Shown here in pieces: positions 34,165 through 43,385 of a DNA stretch of 64,000 bases. Numbering within the stretch: the first letter of the stretch is position 1; each line of letters starts with the position of its first letter. A program made the position numbers and the translations under genes. The stretch is from Conexibacter sp. SYSU D00693. Its GTDB lineage: Bacteria; Actinomycetota; Thermoleophilia; Solirubrobacterales; Solirubrobacteraceae. The notes beneath the pieces were generated by a model, which did no database searches, was not told where the DNA came from, and worked only from the letters and a program-made list of their open reading frames with translations. Location: positions 3,410,001 through 3,474,000 of the forward strand of contig NZ_CP070950.1 in the NCBI RefSeq assembly GCF_017084525.1, in the 5' to 3' direction.

Positions 34165-34193
34165 GCGAAGAAAGGGACAGTCCCCTGGTTCGC
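34165..34193. repeat. Palindromic repeat, copy 2, just upstream of a promoter
   Basis: GCGAA ... GGGAC-a-GTCCC ... TTCGC with symmetric arms (34165-34169 and 34189-34193) and core 34174-34184. It ends 3 bp before the TAGGGT hexamer of the next gene, so the core sits where a -35 element would be. Confidence 0.75.
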
Positions 34194-34196
34194 GGC

Positions 34197-34202
34197 TAGG
34201 GT
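34197..34202 (+). promoter_or_regulatory. Putative -10 element (TAGGGT), leaderless gene
   Basis: TAGGGT ends 6 nt before the GTG at 34209. Confidence 0.4.
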
Positions 34203-34208
34203 CGGCAC

Positions 34209-34937
34209 GTGCCCCAGATCACCCTCCACGTCCTGCCGCCGTCGCACCCGTCGCACGCGGCGGAGCTCGCGCTGAAGCTCAAGGGCCTCGAGTTCGAGAA
34301 GGTCGAGCTGCAGCCCGGGCCGCACGTGCAGGCGATGGCCGACGTCTACGGCGAGGGGCGCACGACGGTGCCGGGCATGGTGGTCGACGGCGAGGCCGTG
34401 CACGGGTCGATCCCGATCTGCCGCAGGCTCGAGGAGCTCGCGCCCGAGCCGACGCTGTACCCGTCGCAGGAGGTCCTCGAGGCCGAGGAGTGGGCCGAGC
34501 GCGAGCTCCAGCCGCTCGGGCGCCGGCTGCCCTGGGGCGCGCTGTGGTTCCGCCCCGAGCACCTGAGCCTCGTCGGGGGCGCCACCGAGCCGCTGGACCC
34601 GGCGGGGACGGACTTCGCGATGAAGGTCATCCGCGCGACGTGGAAGTACCACGGCCTGACCGCGGTGCAGGTCGCCGAGGCCCTCGAGGCGCTGCCGGGC
34701 GTCCTGGACCGCGCCGACGCGCTGGCCGAGCAGGGCCTGCTCGGCGAGGGCGACCGCCCGACCGGCGCCGGCCTGCAGGTCGGCTCGACGCTGCGGGTCC
34801 TGCACTTCGTGGGCGACCTGCACCCCCTGCTCGCGGGCCGCCCGTCCGTCGAGCTCGGCGCGCGGTGGTTCCCGCACCCGCAGGCGTCCGTGCCCGCCGG
34901 TGCGCTGCCGGCGGGCTGGGTGCCCCAGCCCGCCTAG
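34209..34937 (+). CDS. Glutathione S-transferase-like protein
   Basis: A 242-residue protein with an N-terminal thioredoxin-like domain of the GST type (ITLHVLPPSHPSHAAELALK, FEKVELQPGPHVQAM, TVPGMVVDGEAVHGSIPICR, RLEELAPEPTLYP) and a helical C-terminal domain. Actinobacteria mostly lack glutathione, so the thiol partner may be mycothiol or another compound, or the protein may be a binding protein. The cysteine at the usual CxxC site is absent (PPSHPSH). GTG start at 34209 with a hexamer upstream. It is convergent with the methyltransferase gene, 4 bp apart. Confidence 0.8.
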   Translation: MPQITLHVLPPSHPSHAAELALKLKGLEFEKVELQPGPHVQAMADVYGEGRTTVPGMVVDGEAVHGSIPICRRLEELAPEPTLYPSQEVLEAEEWAERELQPLGRRLPWGALWFRPEHLSLVGGATEPLDPAGTDFAMKVIRATWKYHGLTAVQVAEALEALPGVLDRADALAEQGLLGEGDRPTGAGLQVGSTLRVLHFVGDLHPLLAGRPSVELGARWFPHPQASVPAGALPAGWVPQPA

Positions 34938-34941
34938 CCGC

Positions 34942-35853
34942 TCAGCCCGGGCGGCGCGCGACGACGAGCATGCGGTCGCCGAAGTCCGGCGCCCACATGC
35001 GGTCGGCGACCTTCGCCGCCTCGGCGCCGCGCACGAGCGCCTTGCCGACGGGCTTGGAGTAGCCCTCGATGCGCGAGAGGTAGTAGCGGACGCTGAACGC
35101 CTTGGGCTGGGTGTCCATGTCGAGCACCGTCCAGCCGTTGGTCTCCAGCAGCGTGCGCATCGACGAGCGCGTGAAGTACTGCACGTGGGTCGGCAGGACC
35201 GACCACCAGCGCTTGCCCATCCGCCGCGCGAGCCGCGAGCCGGCGTCCGGGAGCATCATCGCCAGCACCCCGCCGGGGCGCAGCAGCTCGCTGAAGCGCT
35301 CGAGGGCCTCGGCCGGGCGCGGCAGGTGCTCGATGACGTCGCCCAGGACGATCGCGTCGAAGGACCCTGACGGCAGCGGCGCGGTGAAGAGGTCGTCGGT
35401 GACGACGTCGAGGCCGAGCGTCTCGCGGGCGTAGTTCGACGCCGCGTCCGACGGCTCGACGCCCTTGACGTCCCAGCCGCGATCGCGCGCCTCGGCCAGC
35501 AGGAAGCCGACCCAGCAGCCGAGGTCGAGCAGGTCGCCGGGACGCTGGTGGCGCTCGAGCTGCGCGAGGACGCGCCGCGCCGTCTCGCGCTGGCCGTCGG
35601 CCTCCTCGACGTACGCGTCGCTCCACGCGTCGGCGTAGGCGGACTCGAGCACCTCGTCGGCCGGCATCGGCTCGAGCTGCATGTGCCCGCAGCGCGCGCA
35701 CTTCACGATGTCCGCGAGCGCCGTGCCGTAGGCGTCCGTGGTCGGGATGAGCCCCTGCTCGCCCATCTCCCCGGCCACCGCCAGGTGGGGTCGCAGGTCG
35801 GCTGCACCGCAGCAGGAGCAGGCGGTCGCGGACGTGACTGCGGCGCTCGACAT
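34942..35853 (-). CDS. SAM methyltransferase with N-terminal zinc-ribbon-like motif
   Basis: A 303-residue protein. The N-terminal ~70 residues carry CSCCGA and CARCGHMQLEPMP, probably a zinc site as in sugar C-methyltransferases. The core class I methyltransferase domain follows: LLDLGCWVGFLLAEARDRGW, FDAIVLGDVIEHLPRPAEAL, RPGGVLAMMLPDAGS. Related proteins modify sugars or lipid-linked glycans. The ATG at 35851-35853 is preceded 9 nt upstream by TATGCT, which overlaps the hexamer of the divergent GT2 gene. Confidence 0.85.
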   Translation of the reverse strand: MSSAAVTSATACSCCGAADLRPHLAVAGEMGEQGLIPTTDAYGTALADIVKCARCGHMQLEPMPADEVLESAYADAWSDAYVEEADGQRETARRVLAQLERHQRPGDLLDLGCWVGFLLAEARDRGWDVKGVEPSDAASNYARETLGLDVVTDDLFTAPLPSGSFDAIVLGDVIEHLPRPAEALERFSELLRPGGVLAMMLPDAGSRLARRMGKRWWSVLPTHVQYFTRSSMRTLLETNGWTVLDMDTQPKAFSVRYYLSRIEGYSKPVGKALVRGAEAAKVADRMWAPDFGDRMLVVARRPG

Positions 35854-35862
35854 GGGCGCGCC

Positions 35863-35870
35863 AGCATAAT
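35863..35870. promoter_or_regulatory. Overlapping divergent -10 elements
   Basis: Minus-strand TATGCT (35863-35868), 9 nt before the methyltransferase ATG, and plus-strand CATAAT (35865-35870), 8 nt before the GT2 GTG, overlap by four bases. The two start codons are only 25 bp apart. Confidence 0.5.
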
Positions 35871-35878
35871 GAGCGCCC

Positions 35879-36886
35879 GTGGGCCCGGCGGAGGGTGGTG
35901 AGCGGGGCGTGCGCGAGCTCCAGCTGCTGAGCGTCGTCACGCCCATGTACTTCGAGGAGGACACCGTCGCGGTGTTCTACGAGCGCATGCTCGCGGCGCT
36001 CGGCGACCTCCCCTTCGAGCTCGTCGTCGTCAACGACGGCTCGACGGACCGCACGCCCGAGCTGCTGGACGGCCTGGCCGAGAGCGATCCGCGCGTGAAG
36101 GTCATCCACCTGAGCCGGAACTTCGGCCACCAGGCGGCGCTCAGCGCCGGCCTGGACCACGCCGCCGGCGACTGCATCGTGATGATCGACGCCGACCTCC
36201 AGGACCCGCCGGAGCTCATCCCGAAGATGGTCGACGCCTGGCGCCACGGCACCGACGTGGTCTACGCCGTGCGCGAGGAGCGCGAGGGCGAGACCCGCGC
36301 GAAGCTTATGACCGCGAAGTGGTTCTACGCGCTCTTCGCGAAGCTCGCGAGCGTCGACCTCACGCAGAACTCCGGCGACTTCCGCCTCATGGACCGCCGG
36401 GCGCTGGACGCGATGCTCTCGATGCCCGAGCGCAACCGCTTCCTGCGCGGCATGAGCGTCTGGGTCGGCTTCACGCAGACCGCGATCTCCTACCCGCGCG
36501 ACCCCCGCCACGCCGGCGAGACGAAGTACACGTGGAAGAAGATGATCAAGTTCAGCCTGGACGCGATCACGTCGTTCTCGCACGTGCCGCTCCAGCTGGC
36601 GACGATCGTCGGGTTCGTCTGCGCCGCGGTCGCGTTCTGCCTCATCCCGCTGGCCATCCTGGCGCGGATCTTCGAGGTCTTCGACGCCGGCGTCCCCACG
36701 CTGCTGACGGTCATCCTGCTGATCGGTGGCATCCAGCTGCTGTGCCTGGGGATCGTGGGCGAGTACATCGGGCGCATCTACGACGAGGTGAAGGGCCGGC
36801 CGCTGTACGTGGTCGGGGCCCGGCGCAACGTCGAGGTGCCGGAGCGGCGTGGCCGCAAGCGGGCCGGGGACCTCGTCCGGCGCTGA
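35879..36886 (+). CDS. GT2 polyprenyl-phosphate glycosyltransferase (DPM1/GtrB-like)
   Basis: A 335-residue GT-A enzyme with two C-terminal membrane segments. LSVVTPMYFEEDTVAVFYER, VVVNDGSTDRTPELLDGLAE, LSRNFGHQAALSAGLDHAAG and VMIDADLQDPPELIPKM are the blocks of dolichyl/polyprenyl-phosphate sugar synthases. It probably charges a polyprenyl phosphate with a sugar for use outside the membrane. It is the first gene of a tightly coupled four-gene block; the next gene starts 38 bp before its stop. Confidence 0.9.
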   Translation: MGPAEGGERGVRELQLLSVVTPMYFEEDTVAVFYERMLAALGDLPFELVVVNDGSTDRTPELLDGLAESDPRVKVIHLSRNFGHQAALSAGLDHAAGDCIVMIDADLQDPPELIPKMVDAWRHGTDVVYAVREEREGETRAKLMTAKWFYALFAKLASVDLTQNSGDFRLMDRRALDAMLSMPERNRFLRGMSVWVGFTQTAISYPRDPRHAGETKYTWKKMIKFSLDAITSFSHVPLQLATIVGFVCAAVAFCLIPLAILARIFEVFDAGVPTLLTVILLIGGIQLLCLGIVGEYIGRIYDEVKGRPLYVVGARRNVEVPERRGRKRAGDLVRR

Positions 36887-37847
36887 GGGAGGCGGCGGCG
36901 TCGCCGGTCGTCGCGGGCTGCTGCTCGGCCTCGCGGTCTCCGTCGTCGCCGTCGGCGCGGTCGTGTGGTGGGCCTCCCGCCAGCCCGCGCCGCGCTTCCC
37001 CACGTCGTTCGAGGACATCGCGCCCGCCGTCCTGGCGCTGGCGCTCTACGCGGTGGCGACCTGCCTGCGAGCCGAGCGCTGGGGCGTGCTCGTGCGCGAC
37101 CAGGGCGGCGACCCGGAGCGCGCCGACCTCTACGCGCTGACCGCCGTCGGCTTCGCGGGCAACACCGTCCTGCCCGCCCGCGGCGGCGACGCCTTCCGCG
37201 TCGTCCTCGGCGCGCCGCGCATGCGGATCGCCCACCGGCCGCTCATCGGCACGCTGCTGGCCGAGCGCCTGCTCGACGTCGCGGTCCTGGCCACGCTCTT
37301 CGTGGTCCTCGGCGCGACGATCGCCGGCGGGCGCGGCATGCCCAAGGGCAGCTCGCTGCTCGTCATCGCCGGCGTCGTGCTCGTGCTGCTCGTCCTGGCG
37401 GCCGTCGCCCTGCAGGTGCTCGTGCGCCGCGGCCTGTGGGACAAGGTCAAGGCGTTCGTCGGCCCGATGCTCGGCGCGACCACGAACCTCCGCGGGCGCC
37501 ACGGCGCGATGATGCTCGGCCTGTCGGCCCTCATCTGGGGGCTGGAGGGCGTGATCTGGACGATCGTGGGCGCGGCCGTCGACCTCGGCTTCGGCCCGCT
37601 CGACGGCTTCTACGTCCTGGCCCTGGGGTCCATGTTCGCCCTCATCCCGAGCGGTCCCGGCTACGCGGGGACCGTCGATGCTGCCACCATCATCGGCGTG
37701 AAGGCCGTCGGTGGGGCGTCCTCCGCCGCCGTCTCCTACTTGATCCTCGTGCGCTTCATCGTCTTCGTCCCGATCACCGTCGTGGGGCTCGCCGTCGGCG
37801 CCCTGCGCTACGGCGGCCTGCGCCGCCTGCGGACGGCCGCGGCATGA
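36849..37847 (+). CDS. Lysylphosphatidylglycerol synthase TM region / flippase-like membrane protein
   Basis: A 332-residue protein with about eight membrane segments of the UPF0104/LPG_synthase_TM family ([56 protein letters not shown]). These lack the aminoacyl transferase domain of MprF and are thought to move lipids or lipid-linked intermediates. Here, between a polyprenyl-sugar synthase and an FAD enzyme, a flippase role is attractive but unproven. GTG start at 36849; its stop overlaps the next ATG by 4 bp. Confidence 0.85.
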   Translation: MAASGPGTSSGAEGGGGVAGRRGLLLGLAVSVVAVGAVVWWASRQPAPRFPTSFEDIAPAVLALALYAVATCLRAERWGVLVRDQGGDPERADLYALTAVGFAGNTVLPARGGDAFRVVLGAPRMRIAHRPLIGTLLAERLLDVAVLATLFVVLGATIAGGRGMPKGSSLLVIAGVVLVLLVLAAVALQVLVRRGLWDKVKAFVGPMLGATTNLRGRHGAMMLGLSALIWGLEGVIWTIVGAAVDLGFGPLDGFYVLALGSMFALIPSGPGYAGTVDAATIIGVKAVGGASSAAVSYLILVRFIVFVPITVVGLAVGALRYGGLRRLRTAAA

Positions 37848-39244
37848 GGGTCGCGGTCCTCGGCGCCGGCGTGGCCGGCCTCGTCGCGGCCTACCGGCTC
37901 ACCGAGCAGGGCCACGAGCCCGTCGTCTTCGAGCGCTGGCCGGGCCTGGGCGGCATGGCCGCGACGCTCGACGTCGGCGGCGGCCACCTGCTCGAGCGCT
38001 ACTACCACCACTGGTTCACGTCGGACCGCCACATCGTCGACCTGTGCGAGGAGCTCGGCGTCGGGCCGATCGAGTGGCGCCCGTCGTCCATGGCGTTCTT
38101 CGTCGACGGGAAGTCCCGGGCGTTCACCACGCCGCTGGACCTCCTGCGCTTCACGCCGCTGAGCCTGCGCGACCGCATCCGCATGGGCGTCGCGGTCCTC
38201 AAGCTCCAGCGCGCGGGCCGGCCCACCAGCGACTACGAGGGCGAGACCGCCGCCGCGTGGATCCGCCGCGAGATGGGCGAGGGGCCATGGCAGAAGGTCT
38301 GGGGACCGCTGCTGCGCGGCAAGTTCGGCTCGCGCGCCGAGGACATCTCGATGGCGTGGCTGCACGGCAAGCTCACGCTGCGGCGCAAGCTCGAGGGCAA
38401 GGAGGCGCGCAAGGAGCTGCTCGGCTACCCCGCGCCGTCGTTCGAGCCGATCTGGACCGAGCTCGTCAAGCGCATCGAGGCCGGCGGCGGCCAGGTGCGC
38501 ATCGACCAGCCCGCGGCGCGCGTCTCGCGCGAGGCCGACGGGACGTTCGTCGTCACGCCCGCCGCCCCGGGGTCGTTCCGCAAGGGCCACGACCCGCGGG
38601 ACTTCGACCCCGCCGGCGAGGCCGAGCGCTTCGACGCGGTGATCGCCACGGTCCCCAACGACATCTTCCTGAGCCTCGCCGACCCGTCGCTCGGGCTGGC
38701 CGACGACTTCCTCGAGAAGCTGCGCACGATCGAGTACCACACCGCGCTCTGCCTGCTGCTCGAGCTCCAGAGCGACAAGGTCCTGTCGCCGTTCTACTGG
38801 ACCAACGTCGCCGACACCGACGTCCCGTTCGTCGGGCTCATCGAGCACACGAACTTCCTGGAGCCCGAGCGCTACGACGGCCGGCGCTTCCTCTACGTCG
38901 CCAACTACCTCGAGCCGGGCGACGAGCTGCTGTCCCTGGACCCGGACCAGCTCGTGGACCGGTACCTGCCGCACCTGCAGAAGGTCAACCCGGCCTTCTC
39001 GCGCGACTGGGTCGTGGACCGCTGGATGTTCCGCGAGCCGGCGGCGCAGCCGATCGTCATCGTCGGGTACCACGAGACCATCCCCCCGCTCGACACCGGC
39101 ATCCCGGGCCTCGTGCTCGCCAACACGACGCAGATCTACCCCGAGGACCGGGGCACGAACTACTCCGTGCGCCTGGGCGAGGACGCCGTCAAGGCGCTGC
39201 TCTCCCAGCCGCTTGCCGCGCGCGAGACCGCGCCGAGCGCCTGA
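37844..39244 (+). CDS. FAD-dependent oxidoreductase (amine oxidase / UDP-galactopyranose-mutase-like superfamily)
   Basis: A 466-residue flavoprotein. The FAD-binding GAGVAG is at 7-12, then [20 protein letters not shown]. The middle domain has [35 protein letters not shown] and a substrate domain with [15 protein letters not shown]; the C-terminal FAD motif is [19 protein letters not shown]. Close relatives occur in glycan and isoprenoid clusters but no substrate is established from sequence. It is coupled by ATGA to the flippase-like gene and by TGATG to the aldo/keto reductase gene. Confidence 0.85.
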   Translation: MRVAVLGAGVAGLVAAYRLTEQGHEPVVFERWPGLGGMAATLDVGGGHLLERYYHHWFTSDRHIVDLCEELGVGPIEWRPSSMAFFVDGKSRAFTTPLDLLRFTPLSLRDRIRMGVAVLKLQRAGRPTSDYEGETAAAWIRREMGEGPWQKVWGPLLRGKFGSRAEDISMAWLHGKLTLRRKLEGKEARKELLGYPAPSFEPIWTELVKRIEAGGGQVRIDQPAARVSREADGTFVVTPAAPGSFRKGHDPRDFDPAGEAERFDAVIATVPNDIFLSLADPSLGLADDFLEKLRTIEYHTALCLLLELQSDKVLSPFYWTNVADTDVPFVGLIEHTNFLEPERYDGRRFLYVANYLEPGDELLSLDPDQLVDRYLPHLQKVNPAFSRDWVVDRWMFREPAAQPIVIVGYHETIPPLDTGIPGLVLANTTQIYPEDRGTNYSVRLGEDAVKALLSQPLAARETAPSA

Positions 39245-40218
39245 TGCACCTCCGTCGGCTGGGCCGCACGGGCTTCGAGGTGTCGGAGGTCGGCTTCGGC
39301 GCGTGGGGGATCAGCGGCGTCGAGTGGATCGGGGCGCAGGACGACGAGTCGGTCCAGGCGCTCGAGCGCGCGATCGACCGCGGCCTGAACGTCATCGACA
39401 CGGCGCTGGCCTACGGCCCGCACCACTCCGAACGGCTGGTCGGCCAGGTCGTCCGGCGCTGCGACGAGGACGTCGTCGTCGCGACCAAGGTCCCGCCGAA
39501 GAACCAGCTGTGGCCGGCGGCCGCGGGCAGCCGGGTGGAGGACGTCTTCCCGCGCGACCACGTCCGGGCGTGCGCGGAGCGCAGCCTGCGCAACCTCGGG
39601 ATGGAGGCCGTCGACCTCCTGCAGCTGCACGTCTGGCTCGACGACTGGCTCGACCAGGGCGACTGGCAGGAGGAGGTGGAGGCGTTGCGCGACGAGGGCA
39701 AGATCCGGGCGTTCGGCATCTCCATCAACGACCACCAGCCCGAGACGGCCCTGCGGGCGGTCGCGTCGGGGCTCGTCGACACCGTCCAGGTCATCTACAA
39801 CGTCTTCGACCAGAGCCCGGAGGACGAGCTCTTCCCGCTGTGCGAGGAGCACCGAGTCGGCGTCCTCGCGCGGGTGCCGCTGGACGAGGGCGGCCTCACC
39901 GGGCGCATCACGCCCGAGACGGAGTTCGCCGACGACGACTTCCGCAAGGGCTACTTCGCGGGCGACCGGGCCCGGCAGGTCCAGGAGCGCGTCGCGGCGA
40001 TCGCCGCCGACCTCGGGCGTCCCGTCGAGGACGTCCCGGAGATCGCGCTGCGGTTCTGCCTGAGCCATCCGGCGGTGTCGACGGTCATCCCGGGCATGCG
40101 CTCGGTGCGCAACGTCGAGCGCAACTGCGCGATCGCCGACGGCCGCGGCCTGCCGGCGGCCGACGTCCAGAAGCTGCGCGCCCATCGCTGGACGCGCAAC
40201 TTCTACCTCCCGGCCTAG
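39244..40218 (+). CDS. Aldo/keto reductase
   Basis: A 324-residue TIM-barrel NADPH-dependent reductase. [40 protein letters not shown] (catalytic Asp and Tyr), [11 protein letters not shown] (Lys), [11 protein letters not shown] (His) and the C-terminal cofactor motif [17 protein letters not shown] are intact. It probably reduces a sugar-nucleotide or glycolipid carbonyl in the same pathway as the preceding three genes. One-base overlap with the FAD gene stop (TGATG). Convergent with the S15-type hydrolase, stops overlapping by 4 bp. Confidence 0.9.
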   Translation: MHLRRLGRTGFEVSEVGFGAWGISGVEWIGAQDDESVQALERAIDRGLNVIDTALAYGPHHSERLVGQVVRRCDEDVVVATKVPPKNQLWPAAAGSRVEDVFPRDHVRACAERSLRNLGMEAVDLLQLHVWLDDWLDQGDWQEEVEALRDEGKIRAFGISINDHQPETALRAVASGLVDTVQVIYNVFDQSPEDELFPLCEEHRVGVLARVPLDEGGLTGRITPETEFADDDFRKGYFAGDRARQVQERVAAIAADLGRPVEDVPEIALRFCLSHPAVSTVIPGMRSVRNVERNCAIADGRGLPAADVQKLRAHRWTRNFYLPA

Positions 40219-42368
40219 CCGGAGCGCCGGGTGGTGCAGGTGCGGTAGGTCCGCGCCTGGCGCAGGACCTTGCCCTTGGCGGTCCGGATCGTGATCGCGA
40301 CCCGGTAGGTGCCCTTCGGCAGGCCCTTGAGGCTCACCGGCGCGACGGTGCGCCGGCCCCGCAGGGTCGTCCGGCGCCTGCCGTTGACGGAGACCGTCGC
40401 GCTGCGCACGCGGTCGCCCTTGGGCCGGCGCAGCGTGATCCGCAGGGTGCGGCGGCTCACGCAGCGCTTGGCCGAGGGCAGGCCGGCGGCCTGTGCGGTG
40501 CGCGGGCCGCCGGTGCCCGCGGGCAGCGGCTTGGGCGCCTTGTCCGAGGCGGCGTACGGCGTCGTGCCGGAGGGGCCCGAGCCGTCCGGGCCGGTCTGGG
40601 CGCCGAGGCGGTCGACGGTCAGGACGCTGGGCGCGCTCGGGTCGGTCTCGATCGTCACCGGGCCGGGGACGGTGTTGCCGCGGTTGGTGAGGTTGCTCGT
40701 CGCGAGCACGAGGCGCAGCCGGTGGCCCTTGCCCCAGCGGTGCGCGACGCCCGGCAGCTGGATGGTCACCGGCTTGGTGACGTCCTTGATGCGCGCGGCC
40801 GAGAGCTGGCTGCGGGGCAGCAACTGGGTGCCGTCCGGGCCGACGTCGTAGAGCTTGGCGAAGAGGACGAGCTTCGCGGCGTCGTCGCCGGCCTGGGTCG
40901 CGGCGTGCACGGGCGCGCTGACGCGGAAGGTGACCTGCGGGATGCCCACGACGTCCAGGTCGTCGGTGAGCGGCGCGCTCGTGAAGGCGACGCTCGTGCC
41001 CAGGCCCTCGCGGTCGCCGAGGTCCAGGACGTCGTTGAACGCGCCGCCGCTGTCCACCACGCCGGCCTGGGGCAGCGCGAGCATCGGCGCCGAACCCGCG
41101 ACGACCTGGCGCTCGTCGGCCAGCAGGCCGCCCGAGCCGCTGAGGAAGAACTGCTGCTCCTGGCCGACCGGGTAGCTGGGCGCGGAGCCCACCGCCGGCG
41201 CCGCGTCGCCCTTGTACGGGCGCCAGTCGGCGAGGAAGGAGAAGTCGAGCGTCGGCGGGTCGCCGGCGCCGCGCAGGTACCAGTCGAACCACTCGAGCTG
41301 CATCCGCGTCTCGTAGGCGGTCTCGATGCGCTTGGAGTTCGCCTCGCTGGTCCCGAGCCCGCCGCCCGAGTGGCCCGACGAGCGCCACAGGAGCTTCGTC
41401 GGCGTGCCCTGCGCGCGCAGCGACCGCCACGTCGCGACGGCCTCCTGGAGGTTGAACAGCGTGTCGCTCTGGCCCTGGGTGAGGAACGTCGGGACCTTGA
41501 TCCGGTCGACGTAGCTGCCCACCGACGCGTGGCGCAGGAACCCGAGCGTCGCCTGGTCGGCGTAGCCGCGGATCGCCGCGTTCACCAGACCGGGGCAGAC
41601 CTGGTCGGCGAAGTTCGGGCAGGAGCCGAGGTGCGTCAGGTCCCGGTCGAAGATGAGCTGCTGCAGGCCGCGCGCGATGCCGGTGACCGAGAACAGCGTC
41701 GGCCAGTCGAGCTTGGCCACGCCGCCCGTCGCGTAGGTCACGCCCCGCCGCAGGTCCGTGTTGTTCGGGACGAGCGAGTACGACAGGTCGTTCCACGTGA
41801 TCTGCGGGTTCAGCGCGTCGACGCGGGGGTCGACCGATGCGACCGCGAACTGGTTGCCGCCGCCGTACGAGCCGCCGGTGAAGCCCACCCGCGGGTCGTC
41901 GTCGCGGGGCTGGCCGTCGTGGTCCTTGGCGTCCTTGAGGACGTAGTCGACCTTCGTCCCGTCCGCCGCGGCCTTGGACCCGCCGAGGAAGGACACGAGC
42001 TGGCTGCCGGCCTTGCCGTCGAAGTCCGGGTCGTCGAGCGTGATCCGGCAGCCGCTGCCGCCGAAGCCCAGGCCCGAGTACGCGAGGAAGACGTAGCCGC
42101 GAGAGGCGTACGCCGCCGCGATGCTGTCCAGGTCGAACCGGGAGCCCCCGAACCCGTTCGTGCCCATGATCGCGGGCTGCGGGGTGTCCTTCGTCGCCGA
42201 CTGCGGCTTGAACAGGTTGGCCACCACGCGGCAGCGGACGTCGTCGTTGGCCCCGACCTGCACCGGGATCGTGAGCGACGTCTTCGTGAACTTCTCCGCG
42301 ACGGCGGTGGACGGCAGGACGGCGGCGAACGCGCACGCCGCTGCCACGACCCGGGACAGACGGTGCAT
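40215..42368 (-). CDS. Secreted X-Pro dipeptidyl-peptidase/CocE-type (S15) hydrolase
   Basis: A 717-residue secreted protein with a signal peptide ([18 protein letters not shown]). The alpha/beta hydrolase core has the nucleophile Ser167 in [21 protein letters not shown] may supply the catalytic His. A jelly-roll C-terminal domain of the X-Pro dipeptidyl-peptidase type follows ([24 protein letters not shown]), and then a basic Thr/Arg-rich beta domain at about 640-717 ([20 protein letters not shown]) found on actinobacterial exoproteins. It may be a peptidase, an esterase or an acylase. A 90-bp gap (42369-42458) separates it from the preceding glycosyltransferase; nothing notable is in it. 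Confidence 0.85.
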   Translation of the reverse strand: MHRLSRVVAAACAFAAVLPSTAVAEKFTKTSLTIPVQVGANDDVRCRVVANLFKPQSATKDTPQPAIMGTNGFGGSRFDLDSIAAAYASRGYVFLAYSGLGFGGSGCRITLDDPDFDGKAGSQLVSFLGGSKAAADGTKVDYVLKDAKDHDGQPRDDDPRVGFTGGSYGGGNQFAVASVDPRVDALNPQITWNDLSYSLVPNNTDLRRGVTYATGGVAKLDWPTLFSVTGIARGLQQLIFDRDLTHLGSCPNFADQVCPGLVNAAIRGYADQATLGFLRHASVGSYVDRIKVPTFLTQGQSDTLFNLQEAVATWRSLRAQGTPTKLLWRSSGHSGGGLGTSEANSKRIETAYETRMQLEWFDWYLRGAGDPPTLDFSFLADWRPYKGDAAPAVGSAPSYPVGQEQQFFLSGSGGLLADERQVVAGSAPMLALPQAGVVDSGGAFNDVLDLGDREGLGTSVAFTSAPLTDDLDVVGIPQVTFRVSAPVHAATQAGDDAAKLVLFAKLYDVGPDGTQLLPRSQLSAARIKDVTKPVTIQLPGVAHRWGKGHRLRLVLATSNLTNRGNTVPGPVTIETDPSAPSVLTVDRLGAQTGPDGSGPSGTTPYAASDKAPKPLPAGTGGPRTAQAAGLPSAKRCVSRRTLRITLRRPKGDRVRSATVSVNGRRRTTLRGRRTVAPVSLKGLPKGTYRVAITIRTAKGKVLRQARTYRTCTTRRSG

Positions 42369-42458
42369 GTGCCCGCATCATGGCGAACGCGAGCGTTCTG
42401 TGAAGCAGTTGTGAACGCCGGGGCGCCCGAGGACCCCGCCGCTGCGCGGAGCGCCGCC

Positions 42459-43385
42459 CTAGCGACCCTCCGCCACCGCGTCCCGGTAGGCGTCCCACGT
42501 CGCCCGCGCCGCGTCCTCCCAGGTCCACGCCGGCGGCTTGGGTGCCGGGCGCCGGGCCACCGCGCCCGCCGCCAGGAGTCCGGCGAGGTCGTCGCGGTCC
42601 ACGAAGGTCACGCGCTCGCCGAGGACCTCGCGCAGCGCCGGGACCTCGCAGGCGACGACCGGCGTCCCGCAGGCGAGCGCCTCGACCGGCGTCAGGCCGA
42701 AGCCCTCGTCGTCCGAGGCCAGGACGAGGGCGCGGGCACCCGTGTAGAGCGCGGCGAGCTCGTCGTCGGTGACGCGGCCCGTGGTGATGACGCCCTCGAG
42801 CTCGCGGGACCACTCGCGCGTCGGGCCGGCGAGGACGAGCGGGAGGTCCCGGGGGGCGGCAGCCAGCTCGGCGACGCGCTTGCGCGGGTCGGGGAACTCG
42901 AGGCCGCCGACCCACAGCAGGTAGTCGTCCGGGAGCCCGTAGCGCTCGCGCACCGCGGCGACCTCGTCGTCGGGACGCGGGTGCATGGCGGGCGCGGGCG
43001 CCTCGCCGACGACGAGCACGCGCGACGCGTCGAGGCCGAGGTGCTCGATGGCGTCGGCGGCGACGGCGCGCGTCGGGACGATCACCCGCTCGGCGCGCTG
43101 GACGGCGAGGTAGCGCAGCCGGAAGCGCACGCCGGTGCGCAGGTACTCGCTGCGGCGCTTGAGCGGGACGAGGTCGTGGAGCGTGACCACCTGCGGGCAG
43201 CGGGCGCGGACGAGGGCGCCGTCGATCCACGGGGAGTGGAAGACGTCGCAGCGCCGGGGGCGGTGGGCCTCGACGACCTCGTCGCCCTCCTGGGCGGTCT
43301 CGCGCAGGGCCTCGAGCAGGCAGCGCACGTAGCGGCCGATGCCGCGCACGTCGGTCCCCGCCCGGCTGTCGAAGCCGACCCTCAC
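42459..43385 (-). CDS. GT4-type glycosyltransferase
   Basis: A 308-residue GT-B enzyme (VGFDSRAGTDVRGIGRYVRC, VVTLHDLVPLKRRSEYLRTG, DDYLLWVGGLEFPDPRKRVA, SDDEGFGLTPVEALACGTPV). Slightly short for the family because the N-terminal domain is compact. Third gene of a leftward operon of glycosyltransferases, GTG start in a GTGA overlap with the upstream gene. Confidence 0.88.
   Translation of the reverse strand: MRVGFDSRAGTDVRGIGRYVRCLLEALRETAQEGDEVVEAHRPRRCDVFHSPWIDGALVRARCPQVVTLHDLVPLKRRSEYLRTGVRFRLRYLAVQRAERVIVPTRAVAADAIEHLGLDASRVLVVGEAPAPAMHPRPDDEVAAVRERYGLPDDYLLWVGGLEFPDPRKRVAELAAAPRDLPLVLAGPTREWSRELEGVITTGRVTDDELAALYTGARALVLASDDEGFGLTPVEALACGTPVVACEVPALREVLGERVTFVDRDDLAGLLAAGAVARRPAPKPPAWTWEDAARATWDAYRDAVAEGR

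Noticed and set aside
34066-34193. CRISPR array or insertion sequence at the palindrome clusters.
   Set aside because: The units are irregularly spaced, themselves palindromic, differ in their arms, and no cas or transposase gene is near.
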